64,000 nt of DNA. Source: Isosphaeraceae bacterium EP7. GTDB taxonomy: Bacteria; Planctomycetota; Planctomycetia; Isosphaerales; Isosphaeraceae. Positions 45,009 through 53,860 of the stretch are shown piece by piece (positions within the stretch are counted from its first letter, which is position 1; each line of letters begins with the position of its first letter). Position numbers and translations under genes: made by a program. The DNA lies in the NCBI GenBank assembly GCA_038400315.1, contig CP151667.1, positions 3,545,174 through 3,609,173 of the forward strand, read 5' to 3'. The notes beneath the pieces were generated by a model. The model ran no database searches. It was not told where the DNA came from and saw only the letters and a list, made by a program, of their open reading frames with translations.

Positions 45009-45511
45009 TCCAAACGCGGCCGATGGTGCGGGCTTCTCCGCCGAGCCTCGCCCCATTTCCGCCCCGAGAGCCGTTCCATGGGCCGGCTTCGGCGGCGTCG
45101 GACTGGCGTTGTCCGGCCGGACCCGCCTCTGTAGACTTGTCGCGATGCCCCCGTCTCCGGGGCGACGGGCCGCGTGCGATCGAGACGCACGCCCCGAACA
45201 CCTTCACGTTCATTCATCCCCGCCCCGTTCGCTTCCCTCGAAGCACCCATCTTCATGATCCCGGCATACTCCAGCACCACGACGCCGCCCTGAGCATGCT
45301 CTCCCCGAGCATCGCCCGACGATTCACGCTGCGCCTTGTCGCGCCGTGACTGTGCGGTCTGCGGCGCCTGCCGGATTGTCCTTGCGCCCTCGCCCCGTCC
45401 CTCGATCGGGGCTTCGGCGGGCTTAACCCAAATGAGTTCGCACCCATCCGATGTCCTCGCCCGCCTCCCGCCGGGAGACAGGCGCGGCGTCGATCCATTG
45501 TAGGAAGACTG
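45009..45511. other. 503-nt region upstream of the SulP transporter
   Basis: No credible gene; the open frames lack domain or codon support. GC-rich with scattered short inverted repeats near 45370-45490 (for example CCCGCCTCCCGCCGGGAG). It could carry a structured leader for the transporter, but I cannot identify a known riboswitch. Confidence 0.35.
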
Positions 45512-46999
45512 ATGTCTGCACTTCTTGAGAAGATCAGGTCCGAGTGGTTTTCGAACGTGCGCGGCGACCTGCTGGCCGGGACGGTCGTGGCGCTGGCCCT
45601 GATCCCGGAGGCCATCGCCTTCTCGATCATCGCCGGGGTCGACCCCAAGGTGGGGCTTTATGCCTCCTTCTGCATCGCCGTGGTGACGGCGTTCCTCGGC
45701 GGCAGGCCGGGCATGATCTCGGCGGCCACCGGGGCGATGGCGCTGGTGATGGTCGACCTGGTGAAGTCGCATGGGCTGGAATACCTGCTGGCGGCGACGA
45801 TTCTCACCGGCTTTCTCCAGGTTCTGGCCGGTTTCTTCCGGCTGGGAGCGCTGATCCGGTTCGTCTCGCGCTCGGTCATCACCGGCTTTGTCAACGCCCT
45901 GGCCATCCTGATCTTCATGGCCCAGGTGCCCGAGCTGGTGGGCGGCACCTGGCACGTCTACCCGATGGTGGCCGCCGGCCTGGCGATCATCTATCTGTTG
46001 CCCAGGCTGACGACGGCGGTCCCCTCCGCCCTGGTCTGCATCGTCGTCCTGACCCTGGTGGCGCTGGTCAGCGGGCTGCCGCTGCGGACGGTCGGCGACA
46101 TGGGGCAGTTGCCCACCGAATTCCCGGCCTTCTTGCTGCCGAAGATCCCGCTCACCTTCGAGACCCTGAGACTCATCCTCCCTTACTCGTGCACGCTGGC
46201 CGTGGTCGGCCTGCTCGAGTCGATGATGACCGCGACGATCGTCGATGACATGACCGATACGTACAGCGACAAGAACCGCGAGTGCGCCGGGCAGGGAGCG
46301 GGCAACATCGTCGCCGGCCTCTTCGGCGGGATGGCCGGCTGCGCCATGATCGGCCAGTCGGTGATCAACGTCAAATCGGGCGGGCGGAAGCGCCTCTCCA
46401 CGCTTTTCGCGGGCCTGTTCCTGCTCTTCCTGATCCTGGTGCTCAGCGACGTCGTGCGGCGCATCCCGATGGCCGCCTTGGTCGCGGTGATGACCATGGT
46501 TTCCATCGGCACATTCAACTGGGGCTCGCTGAAGAGCCTGGTCGTCCACCCGAAAAGCTCCAGCGTCGTCATGCTCTCCACGGTGGTGGTGACGGTGGCC
46601 ACGCGCGACCTGGCCAAGGGCGTGCTGGTCGGCGTCCTGCTGAGCACCCTCTTCTTCGCCATGAAGGTCGAGCGGATCGTCCACGTCCGCCCCGAATCCC
46701 TCGACGGCGGCCTGAAGCGCATCTACCACGTCAGCGGCCAGCTCTTCTTCGTCTCCTCGCACGCGTTCATCCGCGGCTTCGACTTCAACGACCCGGCGGA
46801 GCGGGTGGAAATCGAGTTCACCCACGCCCACTTCTGGGACATCTCGGCCATTGCCGCCCTCGACAAGGTCGTGATGAAGTTCCGCAAGAAAGGCGTCGAG
46901 GTCGAGCTGATCGGCCTGAATGAGGCCAGCTCGACGATGATCGACCGCCTGGGCACCCACGACAAGCCGGCGGCCCTCGACCTTCCGGTCGGCCATTGA
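45512..46999 (+). CDS. SulP family inorganic anion transporter with STAS domain
   Basis: 495 residues. The transport core begins [20 protein letters not shown] and includes [60 protein letters not shown] and [20 protein letters not shown]; the last 90 residues form a STAS domain ([20 protein letters not shown]). Such proteins move sulfate, bicarbonate or other anions across the inner membrane. The DxT-type LLES motif is typical of the BicA/YchM branch. No sulfate-assimilation genes adjoin, so bicarbonate is equally possible. Confidence 0.93.
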   Translation: MSALLEKIRSEWFSNVRGDLLAGTVVALALIPEAIAFSIIAGVDPKVGLYASFCIAVVTAFLGGRPGMISAATGAMALVMVDLVKSHGLEYLLAATILTGFLQVLAGFFRLGALIRFVSRSVITGFVNALAILIFMAQVPELVGGTWHVYPMVAAGLAIIYLLPRLTTAVPSALVCIVVLTLVALVSGLPLRTVGDMGQLPTEFPAFLLPKIPLTFETLRLILPYSCTLAVVGLLESMMTATIVDDMTDTYSDKNRECAGQGAGNIVAGLFGGMAGCAMIGQSVINVKSGGRKRLSTLFAGLFLLFLILVLSDVVRRIPMAALVAVMTMVSIGTFNWGSLKSLVVHPKSSSVVMLSTVVVTVATRDLAKGVLVGVLLSTLFFAMKVERIVHVRPESLDGGLKRIYHVSGQLFFVSSHAFIRGFDFNDPAERVEIEFTHAHFWDISAIAALDKVVMKFRKKGVEVELIGLNEASSTMIDRLGTHDKPAALDLPVGH

Positions 47000-47087
47000 T
47001 GAGCGGGTGAACGAAGAGATGGGTGGCGGGCGTTGCCGGCATGGAGTGGTTCTCCCGTGGTCGTCCGCCACCCATCGTCGGCCTCGA

Positions 47088-47549
47088 TCAGATCAGCGGC
47101 CGGTTGAGTTCCGTGCGATACTCACCCGAATCGGGGCCCGATTCCGGTCCTTTAAGGTATCGTTCCCACAACTCCGAACCCGGCGTGTGGCCGCTGGCGG
47201 CGACCCAGGCGTTGAACTCGCCCCAGGCGGCGCCCAGGCCTTCATACGGCCCCTGGTAGATGGCGCGGGCCACCGTCATCGCGGGCCATTGACTTGGCTT
47301 GACCCGGCCGGTGGCGGCGATGGTCGCATTGACGGGGACGCAGATCTCGAAGTCGAAGGTGTCCGTGGGCATCCGCAGGTGGTGCGTGAACCAGGGGCCG
47401 GCGGGGCTGATTTTCTGGGCGTCGAGGGCGGCCATGATCTCGCCGAGGCCCGGGCCCATGACGTTCTGGATCTCCGAGCGGGCGACGGTCAGGTGAATCA
47501 TCGCGGTCGGCTGGTCGGCGGTTTCCGTGATCTGCGGCGCGTCGAGCAT
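47088..47549 (-). CDS. GyrI-like small-molecule-binding domain protein
   Basis: 153 residues consisting of one GyrI-like/AraC effector-binding domain: AMIHLTVARSEIQNVMGPGL near the start, then YQGPYEGLGAAWGEFNAWVA, and GSELWERYLKGPESGPDSGE with TELNRPL, matching the family's terminal pattern. It usually binds hydrophobic cations or acts as a hydrolase. It is the third gene of an ArsR-AHSA1-GyrI-like run, 54 nt after the AHSA1 gene. Confidence 0.88.
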   Translation of the reverse strand: MLDAPQITETADQPTAMIHLTVARSEIQNVMGPGLGEIMAALDAQKISPAGPWFTHHLRMPTDTFDFEICVPVNATIAATGRVKPSQWPAMTVARAIYQGPYEGLGAAWGEFNAWVAASGHTPGSELWERYLKGPESGPDSGEYRTELNRPLI

Positions 47550-47603
47550 GCGGGGGTCTCCGTCCCGGCCGAGGGGTTCAGGGGCATCCTTGATGGGGCG
47601 GGA

Positions 47604-48095
47604 TCAGCGGACCGCGACTTCTTCGAGGATCTCGTCCAGCCGGTCATAACCGGCGGCCATCCCTTGCTCCATGCCGGAGGCGGCGGCCCCGTCCCGGGCT
47701 TCTTTCGACTCGTAAAGCAGGGTGATCGTCAGGGCCGTCCTGTCGCCCAGGTCGGTGAGGACGAGCGTCGCCAGTTGCTCGCCCCCCCCGGGGACGCAGC
47801 CGGTGTCGAAGACCTCGGTGCGGACGCTACGCTCGGGCGGGACGACCTCGCGGTAGACGCCCGACATCGACATCAAGGCGCCGTCCGGGCCGCTCCAGGC
47901 CCAGCGGAACGTCCCGCCGGCACGCGCGTCTTCCTCGCAGACGGTCATCTCCCAGCCCGGCGGGCCGGTCAGCCAGCGCCTCAGCAATTCGGGCCTGGAC
48001 ATCGTGTCCCAGACCAGATCCCGGGGCGCGTTGAACTCGCGGGTGATGAGGATCTCTCGATCGGTCGGGGTCGCGACTTTCAGGGCATTTCGCAT
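47604..48095 (-). CDS. AHSA1/SRPBCC domain protein
   Basis: 163 residues. START-like ligand-binding fold: EILITREFNAPRDLVWDTMS, LLRRWLTGPPGWEMTVCEED, GGTFRWAWSGPDG and LYESKEARDGAAASGMEQGM. ATG 48095 is chosen because GGAGG (48105-48109) then has 9-nt spacing, while the ATGs at 48101 and 48104 are too close. AHSA1-type proteins are commonly paired with ArsR-type regulators as here, and possibly bind an organic ligand. Role in the cell unknown. Confidence 0.9.
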   Translation of the reverse strand: MRNALKVATPTDREILITREFNAPRDLVWDTMSRPELLRRWLTGPPGWEMTVCEEDARAGGTFRWAWSGPDGALMSMSGVYREVVPPERSVRTEVFDTGCVPGGGEQLATLVLTDLGDRTALTITLLYESKEARDGAAASGMEQGMAAGYDRLDEILEEVAVR

Positions 48096-48113
48096 CGGCA
48101 TCATCCTCCGGGG

Positions 48114-48452
48114 TTACTCGGGTTTCTTCCCTGCCTTCAACTCGTCCAGCAGGCTGTCGAGGCGGTCGAAGTTCGCCTCCCAGATCTTCCGGTAATCTTC
48201 CAGCCATCCGTTGGCTTCGGCCAGCGGCTGCGCCGCCAGGCGGCACGGCCGCTTCTGCGCATCCCTGCCGCGGGTGATCAGGCCCGCCTTCTCCAGCACC
48301 TTCAGGTGCTTGGAAATCGCGGGTTGGCTCAGCTTGAAGGGCGAGACCAGCTCGTTGACCGTGGCCTCGCCCTTCGCCAGCCGGGCGAGGATCGCCCGAC
48401 GGGTCGGGTCGGCCAGGGCCGCGAACGTGGTGTCGAGGCTCGCGATCATCAT
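48114..48452 (-). CDS. ArsR family transcriptional regulator
   Basis: 112 residues. Winged HTH: TTFAALADPTRRAILARLAK, VNELVSPFKLSQPAISKHLK, VLEKAGLITRGRDAQKRPCR. No metal-binding CxC, so it belongs to the non-metal ArsR group that precedes SRPBCC genes. Its gene leads a three-gene operon with the AHSA1 and GyrI-like genes and likely autoregulates it. ATG 48452 or 48449. Confidence 0.93.
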   Translation of the reverse strand: MMIASLDTTFAALADPTRRAILARLAKGEATVNELVSPFKLSQPAISKHLKVLEKAGLITRGRDAQKRPCRLAAQPLAEANGWLEDYRKIWEANFDRLDSLLDELKAGKKPE

Positions 48453-49033
48453 CGGTTGATCACCTGGAGGTTGTATAGCTAATCGGAAATATAACGGGAG
48501 CGATGAGGCCCGTCAATCACCGTTGCGAGCCATGTTGGCCATCCCGTAGTAACCGGACAAAAAACAACGCTAAGGGCGGTCCGTCCCGGAACTCGGCGGC
48601 TGGACGACGGCCAGGGACGTTGATTCCGGGACGGGTCAAGGGACGGGTTTTTGGCCCTCCCGCGGCCGGTCAAGCTGCTTCGGAAGGGAGTACCGAAAAG
48701 GGGCGTTTTTGACACATGGCCAGGATGCAGAAATGGGCCCGAAATCAGCCTCGAAAAGTGGAAAAGGGTCATCCCCCTCGACTGGTCGACGGATTTTTAT
48801 CCCTCGCGAAAGGACTTACGTCGAAGGTAAAGTGCGAGGGCTCGTTTAGAGATGGAATCTGACGGATCGGGGAGGATGTCTGCCTGGCCCGCGTGGATTG
48901 GTCCACCTTGGTCCCCGCCCTGGACGGTTTGTCCTGGATTTCGGGACCGTCGGGCGGGACTATACGGATCGAGGGCGTGATTGGACATGCCCGGAGTCGG
49001 TCGAATTTAGGTTAGGCGGTCGGGTGTCTCCCC
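48453..49033. other. 581-nt divergent spacer
   Basis: Between the ArsR operon (minus) and the amidohydrolase (plus). No gene supported. It has several A- or T-rich short runs (48555-48565, 48640-48650, 48690-48710). GGGCGTTTTTGACAC (48701-48715) resembles GAGCGTTTTTGGGAC at about 49965-49979 upstream of the second HGL gene. Confidence 0.35.
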
Positions 49034-49882
49034 ATGATCGACATGCACATCCACGCGGTCCATCCGCAGATCCCTGGCGTGAAGCCAACGACCGATCTCT
49101 ACGATGGCCCCATCGAAGCCCTGGTGGCCGAGCTTCGTGAGCAGATGCAGCGGTCCGGCACCGAGGTGCTTCTGGGCATGGGTCACCTGAATGGTCGAGC
49201 CGAGGATCCGCTGGGGGTCGCGTCGACGCTGGCGATCGCGGAATCCCTGCCCGAGTTACGCGCGATCGGGATCGCCGATCCGACTCGCGTCGATACCGAC
49301 CACCTGCAACGTGTCGAAGCCCAGCTTCAGGCCGGTTTCGTCGTCGCTCTGAAGGGCTACCTCGGGTACATTCATCATGGGCCGGACAGCCCCGGCTACC
49401 GACCCTACTTCGAGCTGGCCGCGAAGTACGACTTGCCGTTCATCTTCCACACCGGCGACAACTGGTCGAGGGCGGCGAAGGTCAAATATGCCCATCCGCT
49501 CCTGGTCGACGAGGTGGCCGTGGAACACCCTGGCGTCAAGATCGTCATGGCTCACTTCGGCAATCCGTGGTGCATGGACGCGGCGGAAGTAATCTACAAG
49601 AACGATAACGTCTGGGCCGATGTGTGCGCCATACTCGTCGGCGATGCGGCCCACTTCACCAAGATCACCTCGACCGGTTACCTGAGGCGGACGGTCGAGC
49701 GGGTGCGGCACGCCATCGAGTTTACCGAACGCCCAGACCGGTTCCTGTATGGCACGGATTGGCCGCTGAGTCCCATGGATGTGTACCCCCATTTCGTGCG
49801 ACAGTTATTCGACGAGGCGGATCATCCGGCGGTGTTCGAGGAGAACGCCCGCGGCCTCTTCAAGCTCACGAAGACCGCCTAA
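49034..49882 (+). CDS. Amidohydrolase_2 family metal-dependent hydrolase
   Basis: 282 residues, TIM-barrel amidohydrolase. Metal-ligand motif MIDMHIHAVHP at the N-terminus; then FVVALKGYLGYIHHGPDSPG, LPFIFHTGDNWSRAAK, VKIVMAHFGNPWCMDAAEVI and FLYGTDWPLSPMDVYPHF with the catalytic Asp. Family members hydrolyse or decarboxylate cyclic amides, lactones and aromatic acids. It stands alone and the substrate cannot be inferred. The start codon at 49034 leaves MIDMHIH as the natural N-terminus. Confidence 0.92.
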   Translation: MIDMHIHAVHPQIPGVKPTTDLYDGPIEALVAELREQMQRSGTEVLLGMGHLNGRAEDPLGVASTLAIAESLPELRAIGIADPTRVDTDHLQRVEAQLQAGFVVALKGYLGYIHHGPDSPGYRPYFELAAKYDLPFIFHTGDNWSRAAKVKYAHPLLVDEVAVEHPGVKIVMAHFGNPWCMDAAEVIYKNDNVWADVCAILVGDAAHFTKITSTGYLRRTVERVRHAIEFTERPDRFLYGTDWPLSPMDVYPHFVRQLFDEADHPAVFEENARGLFKLTKTA

Positions 49883-50214
49883 CCTCTCGCTGCAGCGGAC
49901 CCACTCCGCCGCGAGATCCGGCAAGGCTCGACTATGAACGGCGATTTACGATCGTCTCAAAAACGAGCGTTTTTGGGACTCGGCCGGCTTGGCGTTGTTT
50001 TTGTCCGTTTGCTACGGGAAGGCCATTTTGTCGCTCGGGCGGGAGAATTTTCCCATTTTGTCCATTTTCTAGGGAGGGAACGCCCCGTTTTCAGGATAGT
50101 TCTCCAATAGAGGCGTCTCACTCGCGCGATGTCGCGTGGGCTGGGCCACTCCGCCGACGTCGGCGAGAACTCGCACCCCCCTCGAATCCGCACCCCAGGA
50201 AGCGACGCAGCATC
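49883..50214. other. 332-nt leader region of HGL-family copy 2
   Basis: No gene supported. It contains an inverted repeat, AAAAACGAGCGTTTTT near 49959-49974, several TTTTGTCC motifs (around 50000, 50055) and the conserved HGL upstream element at 50093-50141. Confidence 0.45.
50093..50141 (+). promoter_or_regulatory. Conserved upstream element of HGL-family copy 2
   Basis: AGGATAGTTCTCCAATAGAGGC (50093-50114) is followed by the hairpin-forming 50120-50141 (core CGCGATGTCGCG, 50125-50136), 73 nt before the start codon. Order and spacing match copy 1 (71 nt). Here several pairs are G-T wobbles, which favours an RNA hairpin over a DNA operator. Confidence 0.55.
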
Positions 50215-51459
50215 ATGGGCAAGCTCGAAGTCAGCCAGAAGCGCATCGACGCCAATCGCCGCAACGCCATGCGCAGCACCGGGCCGAAGACCGAGGAGGG
50301 CAAGGCGCAGTCGCGCCGGAATAGCCTGATCCACGGGCTCTCGGGCAATGGCGTGGTCGTCCCCGAGCGCGAGGCGCAGGCCGCCCGCGAGCTGGGCGAG
50401 CAGCTCGTCTCGTCGCTGCGGCCGATGAACGCGTTCGAGATGGGGCTGGTCGAGACGATCGCCATCGAAGGGGTGCGGATCGATCGCTGCCGGATCGAGG
50501 AGCGATTGGTGCGTGACGTCCGCGCACGCAGGGCCGGGGCTTGCTGGCTCGATGAGCGCAAGGCCGAGGCGGCGAAGCTGGGGAAGACCCTGGCGGGCAG
50601 TCCCGACGAAGTTGCGTCGCGACTCTCCACCACATCGGCGGGCTGCGAGTGGCTGGGTGTCCGCTGGCGGGCGCTGGGCAAGGTGCTCGAAAAGAAGGGG
50701 TCGTGGAGCGACGAGCAGAAATCGCTGGCCCTTGACCTGATGGGCGTCGCGGCCGAGGTTCGCGCGATGGACAGCCCGCTCGACGCCCCCGAGGGGGTTG
50801 ATGCGGCGATCTATCTTCGAGAACTCGTCGAGTCCGAATTGGAAAGTCTGTCGTTGCGCCAGGAAGAGTCACTCGACGCCATCGACGACGACCTGCGCGA
50901 GGCCACTTCGCTGGGCCTGATCGCCGTGGATGACCCGACGCTGGTGCTACTCCGTCGCTACGAGACGGCCAGCTTCCGCCGCCAGCGGTGGGCGCTGGAC
51001 ATGCTGCACAAGGGTCGCCAGAAGCCGGCGCCCGTCCCGACGATGACCCACGACTACGTCGAGCGGCCCCGCCCGGATTTCTCCGTCTGGGGCGCCCCCG
51101 ATCCGGTCCCGCATGGCGATCACCCCGGGCCAGGCACCGATCCCGACACGACCTCGCCCGGTTCCGATCGGTCCCAGCACGGAACCGATCAGGCGCCGCA
51201 AGCCAACCCCACTCAGCCCGCCGCCTCGAAGCTCCGCGCCGATCGAACCCATCGGGCCACCCCCGGCCGATTGGCGGAACGAAGCCACCTGTCGGGCCTC
51301 TTTCGCCGCCTGGCCCGGTCGCTCGCCGGCCTGAACGTGGGTTGCCTGGCTGTCAAACCGCTTGCAAGGCCCGATCGACGCCGGTCACGGCCCTCGATGG
51401 TCCCGGCCCGGCCGATTCGCCCGGAACTGATCCGCATTCTGGATGCCCCGGCCGCCTGA
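50215..51459 (+). CDS. HGL-family protein of unknown function, copy 2
   Basis: 414 residues, paralogous to the gene at 3197-4393. Shared blocks: IDANRRNAMRSTGPKTEEGK, SRRNSLIHGL, SLRPMNAFEMGLVETIAIEG, the RRAGACWLDERKAEAAKL region, SATSLGLIAVDDPTLVLL-type and RRYETASFRRQRWALDMLHK. The region after residue ~290 is Pro/Asp/Thr-rich and poorly conserved between copies. No known domain, signal or membrane span. AGGAAG lies about 11 nt before ATG 50215. The Arg/Lys-rich N-terminus could bind nucleic acid; this is a guess. Confidence 0.8.
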   Translation: MGKLEVSQKRIDANRRNAMRSTGPKTEEGKAQSRRNSLIHGLSGNGVVVPEREAQAARELGEQLVSSLRPMNAFEMGLVETIAIEGVRIDRCRIEERLVRDVRARRAGACWLDERKAEAAKLGKTLAGSPDEVASRLSTTSAGCEWLGVRWRALGKVLEKKGSWSDEQKSLALDLMGVAAEVRAMDSPLDAPEGVDAAIYLRELVESELESLSLRQEESLDAIDDDLREATSLGLIAVDDPTLVLLRRYETASFRRQRWALDMLHKGRQKPAPVPTMTHDYVERPRPDFSVWGAPDPVPHGDHPGPGTDPDTTSPGSDRSQHGTDQAPQANPTQPAASKLRADRTHRATPGRLAERSHLSGLFRRLARSLAGLNVGCLAVKPLARPDRRRSRPSMVPARPIRPELIRILDAPAA

Positions 51460-51490
51460 ACGTCGGTTTGGCTCGTTGAACATGCCTTGA

Positions 51491-51505
51491 TCTTTGACAA
51501 TTCGG
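51491..51505 (+). repeat. Downstream box shared by both HGL-family genes (copy 2)
   Basis: TCTTTGACAATTCGG, 31 nt past the stop of HGL copy 2; 14 of 15 bases match the box at 3162-3176 downstream of copy 1. Confidence 0.5.
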
Positions 51506-51592
51506 GCGAATGAAGGCGTCCTCGCGCGCCGGCCTGGTGAGGCAGGAAGACGAGGCCGACCCGATCGCGCACACATTGCCACGGGGCGGGCT

Positions 51593-53092
51593 CTACTCAC
51601 CCCGGTAATGGCGTCGGACGGACTCGACGGCGCGGCGCCAGCCGGCGAGGGTGGCGGCTCGCCATTCCTCGTCCCTGCGCGGGGAGAAGGTCTGGCCCTC
51701 GGCGTCGAGCAGGGCGATGGCGTGGTCGGTGGTGGGCCAGTGGTTGATGCCGAGGCCGGCGAGCAGGGCGGCGCCCAGGGCGGTGGATTCGGGGTTGGGG
51801 CTGCGGCGGGGGGCGATGCCCAGGAGGTCGGCCTGGAACTGGAGGAAGGGATCGGAGCGGGCCATCCCGCCGTCGACGCGGAAGTCGGTCAGCGGGGTCG
51901 GCAGGTCGGCGTTGATGGCGTCGATGAGGTCGGCCACCTGGAAGGCGACCCCCTCGATGGTGGCTCTCGCGAGGTCGGCGATCGAGGTGGCGCGGGTCAG
52001 GCCGAAGATCGTGCCGCGGGCGTCGGGCTCCCAGTGCGGGGCCCCCAGACCGGTGAGGGCGGGGACGAAGAGGACGCCCGAGTTGGGGTCGGCGTGAGCG
52101 TAAAGGGCGTCGATCTCGGGGGCGGCGCCGATGGCCTTCAGGCCGTCTCGGAACCACTGCACCGCGGCCCCCGCGACGAAGACGCTCCCCTCGAGCGCAT
52201 ACTGGGGCGGGCCGTCGCCCAGGGTGGCCGCCAGCGTGGTGACCAGGCCCCGCGTGGAGGCAATGGCCCGGCCGCCGGTGTGGGCCAGCAGGAACGCGCC
52301 CGTGCCGTAGGTGCACTTGGCTTGCCCCGCCTTCAGGCACCCCTGGCCGGCCAGCGACGCCTGCTGGTCGCCGGCCACCCCCGCGATCGGCAGGCCGTCG
52401 GGCAGGAACCCCAAACCCCTGGTTCGCCCAAATTCACCCGCGCTGGGGAGGATCTCGGGCAATATTTCCGCAGGCACGGCGAAGAAGTCGCAGAGGTCCG
52501 CGGCCCAACGCAGCTGGATCAGGTCCATCAGCAGGGTGCGCGAGGCGTTGGTGACGTCGGTGACGTGCCGCTCGCCGCCGGTCAGGTTCCAGATGAGGTA
52601 GCTGTCGACGGTGCCCGCCAGGAGGTCGCCGTCGCGGGCCAGGCGAGAGGCGTCGGGTGTATGCTCCATCAGCCAGGCGATCTTGGTGGCCGAGAAGTAG
52701 GGGTCGAGCACCAGGCCGGTGCGCTCGGAGATCCAGGGTCGACTGGCCCGGTTCCGCTCGCAGAATTCGGCCGTCCGCCGGTCCTGCCAGACGATCGCCG
52801 GCCCCTTGGGCTGGCCGCCGCGGTCCCAGAGGATGGTCGTCTCGCGCTGGTTGGTCAGGCCGATGGCCGCGACCCGATCCGCCTCAACTCCCGCGTCACC
52901 AAGAGCCTGCGTCACGACCGGTCCGACCGAGTTCCAGAGGCCCTTGGCATCATGCTCGACCCAGCCTGGCTTCGGATAGCTCGGGAGGACTTCGACCTGC
53001 CCCTGGCCGATCGGCTTCAGGGTGCGGTCATAGACCACGGCGCGGGTGCTGGTCGTCCCCTGGTCGATGACGAGCAAGAGGTCACGGGCCAT
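51593..53092 (-). CDS. glpK: Glycerol kinase
   Basis: FGGY-family kinase making glycerol 3-phosphate. N-terminal ATPase motif LLVIDQGTTSTRAVVYD; substrate residues in PGWVEHDAKGLWNSV, GLTNQRETTILWDR and AIVWQDRRTAEFC; adenosine/phosphate motifs in GVAGDQQASLAGQG, CTYGTGAFLLAHTG and DFRVDGGMARSDPFLQFQAD. 499 residues, full length. No glpF or glpD lies next to it. The ATG at 53092 gives MARDLLLVIDQG, as in other GlpK proteins. Confidence 0.97.
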   Translation of the reverse strand: MARDLLLVIDQGTTSTRAVVYDRTLKPIGQGQVEVLPSYPKPGWVEHDAKGLWNSVGPVVTQALGDAGVEADRVAAIGLTNQRETTILWDRGGQPKGPAIVWQDRRTAEFCERNRASRPWISERTGLVLDPYFSATKIAWLMEHTPDASRLARDGDLLAGTVDSYLIWNLTGGERHVTDVTNASRTLLMDLIQLRWAADLCDFFAVPAEILPEILPSAGEFGRTRGLGFLPDGLPIAGVAGDQQASLAGQGCLKAGQAKCTYGTGAFLLAHTGGRAIASTRGLVTTLAATLGDGPPQYALEGSVFVAGAAVQWFRDGLKAIGAAPEIDALYAHADPNSGVLFVPALTGLGAPHWEPDARGTIFGLTRATSIADLARATIEGVAFQVADLIDAINADLPTPLTDFRVDGGMARSDPFLQFQADLLGIAPRRSPNPESTALGAALLAGLGINHWPTTDHAIALLDAEGQTFSPRRDEEWRAATLAGWRRAVESVRRHYRGE

Positions 53093-53317
53093 CGTCGCAC
53101 GCTCCGGACGCGGCGGCCCGCCTCGACGGGCGCCGGCAACCCGGCCACTATGGTTGAGAGAGATGGAGTTTGAGTCGGGAGACAGGGCGCCTCGCGCGGC
53201 CCGGCCCCGAGCGGCAGCATCGTACCACGCCCGACCCCCGGGTCATCCAGGCCCAGAGCCCACGACGACGACACCAGGCCCGATCCGTGGCCATCAACCC
53301 CGATAGGACCTGAACCC

Positions 53318-53860
53318 ATGAGCCTGCCCAATCTCTTCAATGACCTCGGCGGCCTGCTCCCGCTGGCCCAGTTTGCCTTCTCGCCCGACATGGCCCGCGA
53401 CCTGACCCGGATGGCACCGCTGCTCATCCCCATCGTGGCCCTCTTCATCCCGATCATCGTGGTGCCCACGGCCATCGTGATGAAGCAGTCGCAACGCCGC
53501 CGCGAGCTGGAGCACGCCGAGCGCATCAGGGCCCTTGAGCTGGGCCGGACGCTGCCCGGAGACGAGCCGAAGCTGAGCCCCGAGAAGCTGAGCGCCGGCA
53601 TCGGTATCCTCGTGCCGCTGGGCTCGCTGCTCGTCGGCTGGCTGGCCTGCGAGTCGCAGGGCTATCGCGAGGAAATCTGGATCATGGCCTCGGTGGTCTC
53701 GCTCGCCGGCGTCCTCGGCGGGACAATTTTGGCGTCCAAGCAGATGGGCATCCGCGAGCGTGAGCGTGTCCGCGCCGCCGGCGATCACCTCGCCGCCCGG
53801 CACGGGAAAGGCGAGGCCTACGACCCCGACATGATCGACGTCGTCGGCCGCCGTGGCTGA
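53318..53860 (+). CDS. Membrane protein with juxtamembrane coiled coil, unknown function
   Basis: 180 residues. One helix (RMAPLLIPIVALFIPIIVVP) is followed by a basic/acidic helical stretch (MKQSQRRRELEHAERIRALE), then two more helices (AGIGILVPLGSLLVGWLAC; WIMASVVSLAGVLGGTIL). This layout is common for small planctomycete and proteobacterial membrane proteins without known role. Its 3' end overlaps the convergent glycosyltransferase gene by 43 bp. Confidence 0.8.
   Translation: MSLPNLFNDLGGLLPLAQFAFSPDMARDLTRMAPLLIPIVALFIPIIVVPTAIVMKQSQRRRELEHAERIRALELGRTLPGDEPKLSPEKLSAGIGILVPLGSLLVGWLACESQGYREEIWIMASVVSLAGVLGGTILASKQMGIRERERVRAAGDHLAARHGKGEAYDPDMIDVVGRRG

Noticed and set aside
45009-45511. 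Riboswitch ahead of the SulP gene
   Set aside because: The leader is long and GC-rich, but I cannot match any known class motif or draw a convincing structure.
44852-47071. 739-codon minus-strand open frame
   Set aside because: Antisense to the clearly real SulP transporter; His/Asp/Gln-rich shadow translation typical of GC-rich genes.
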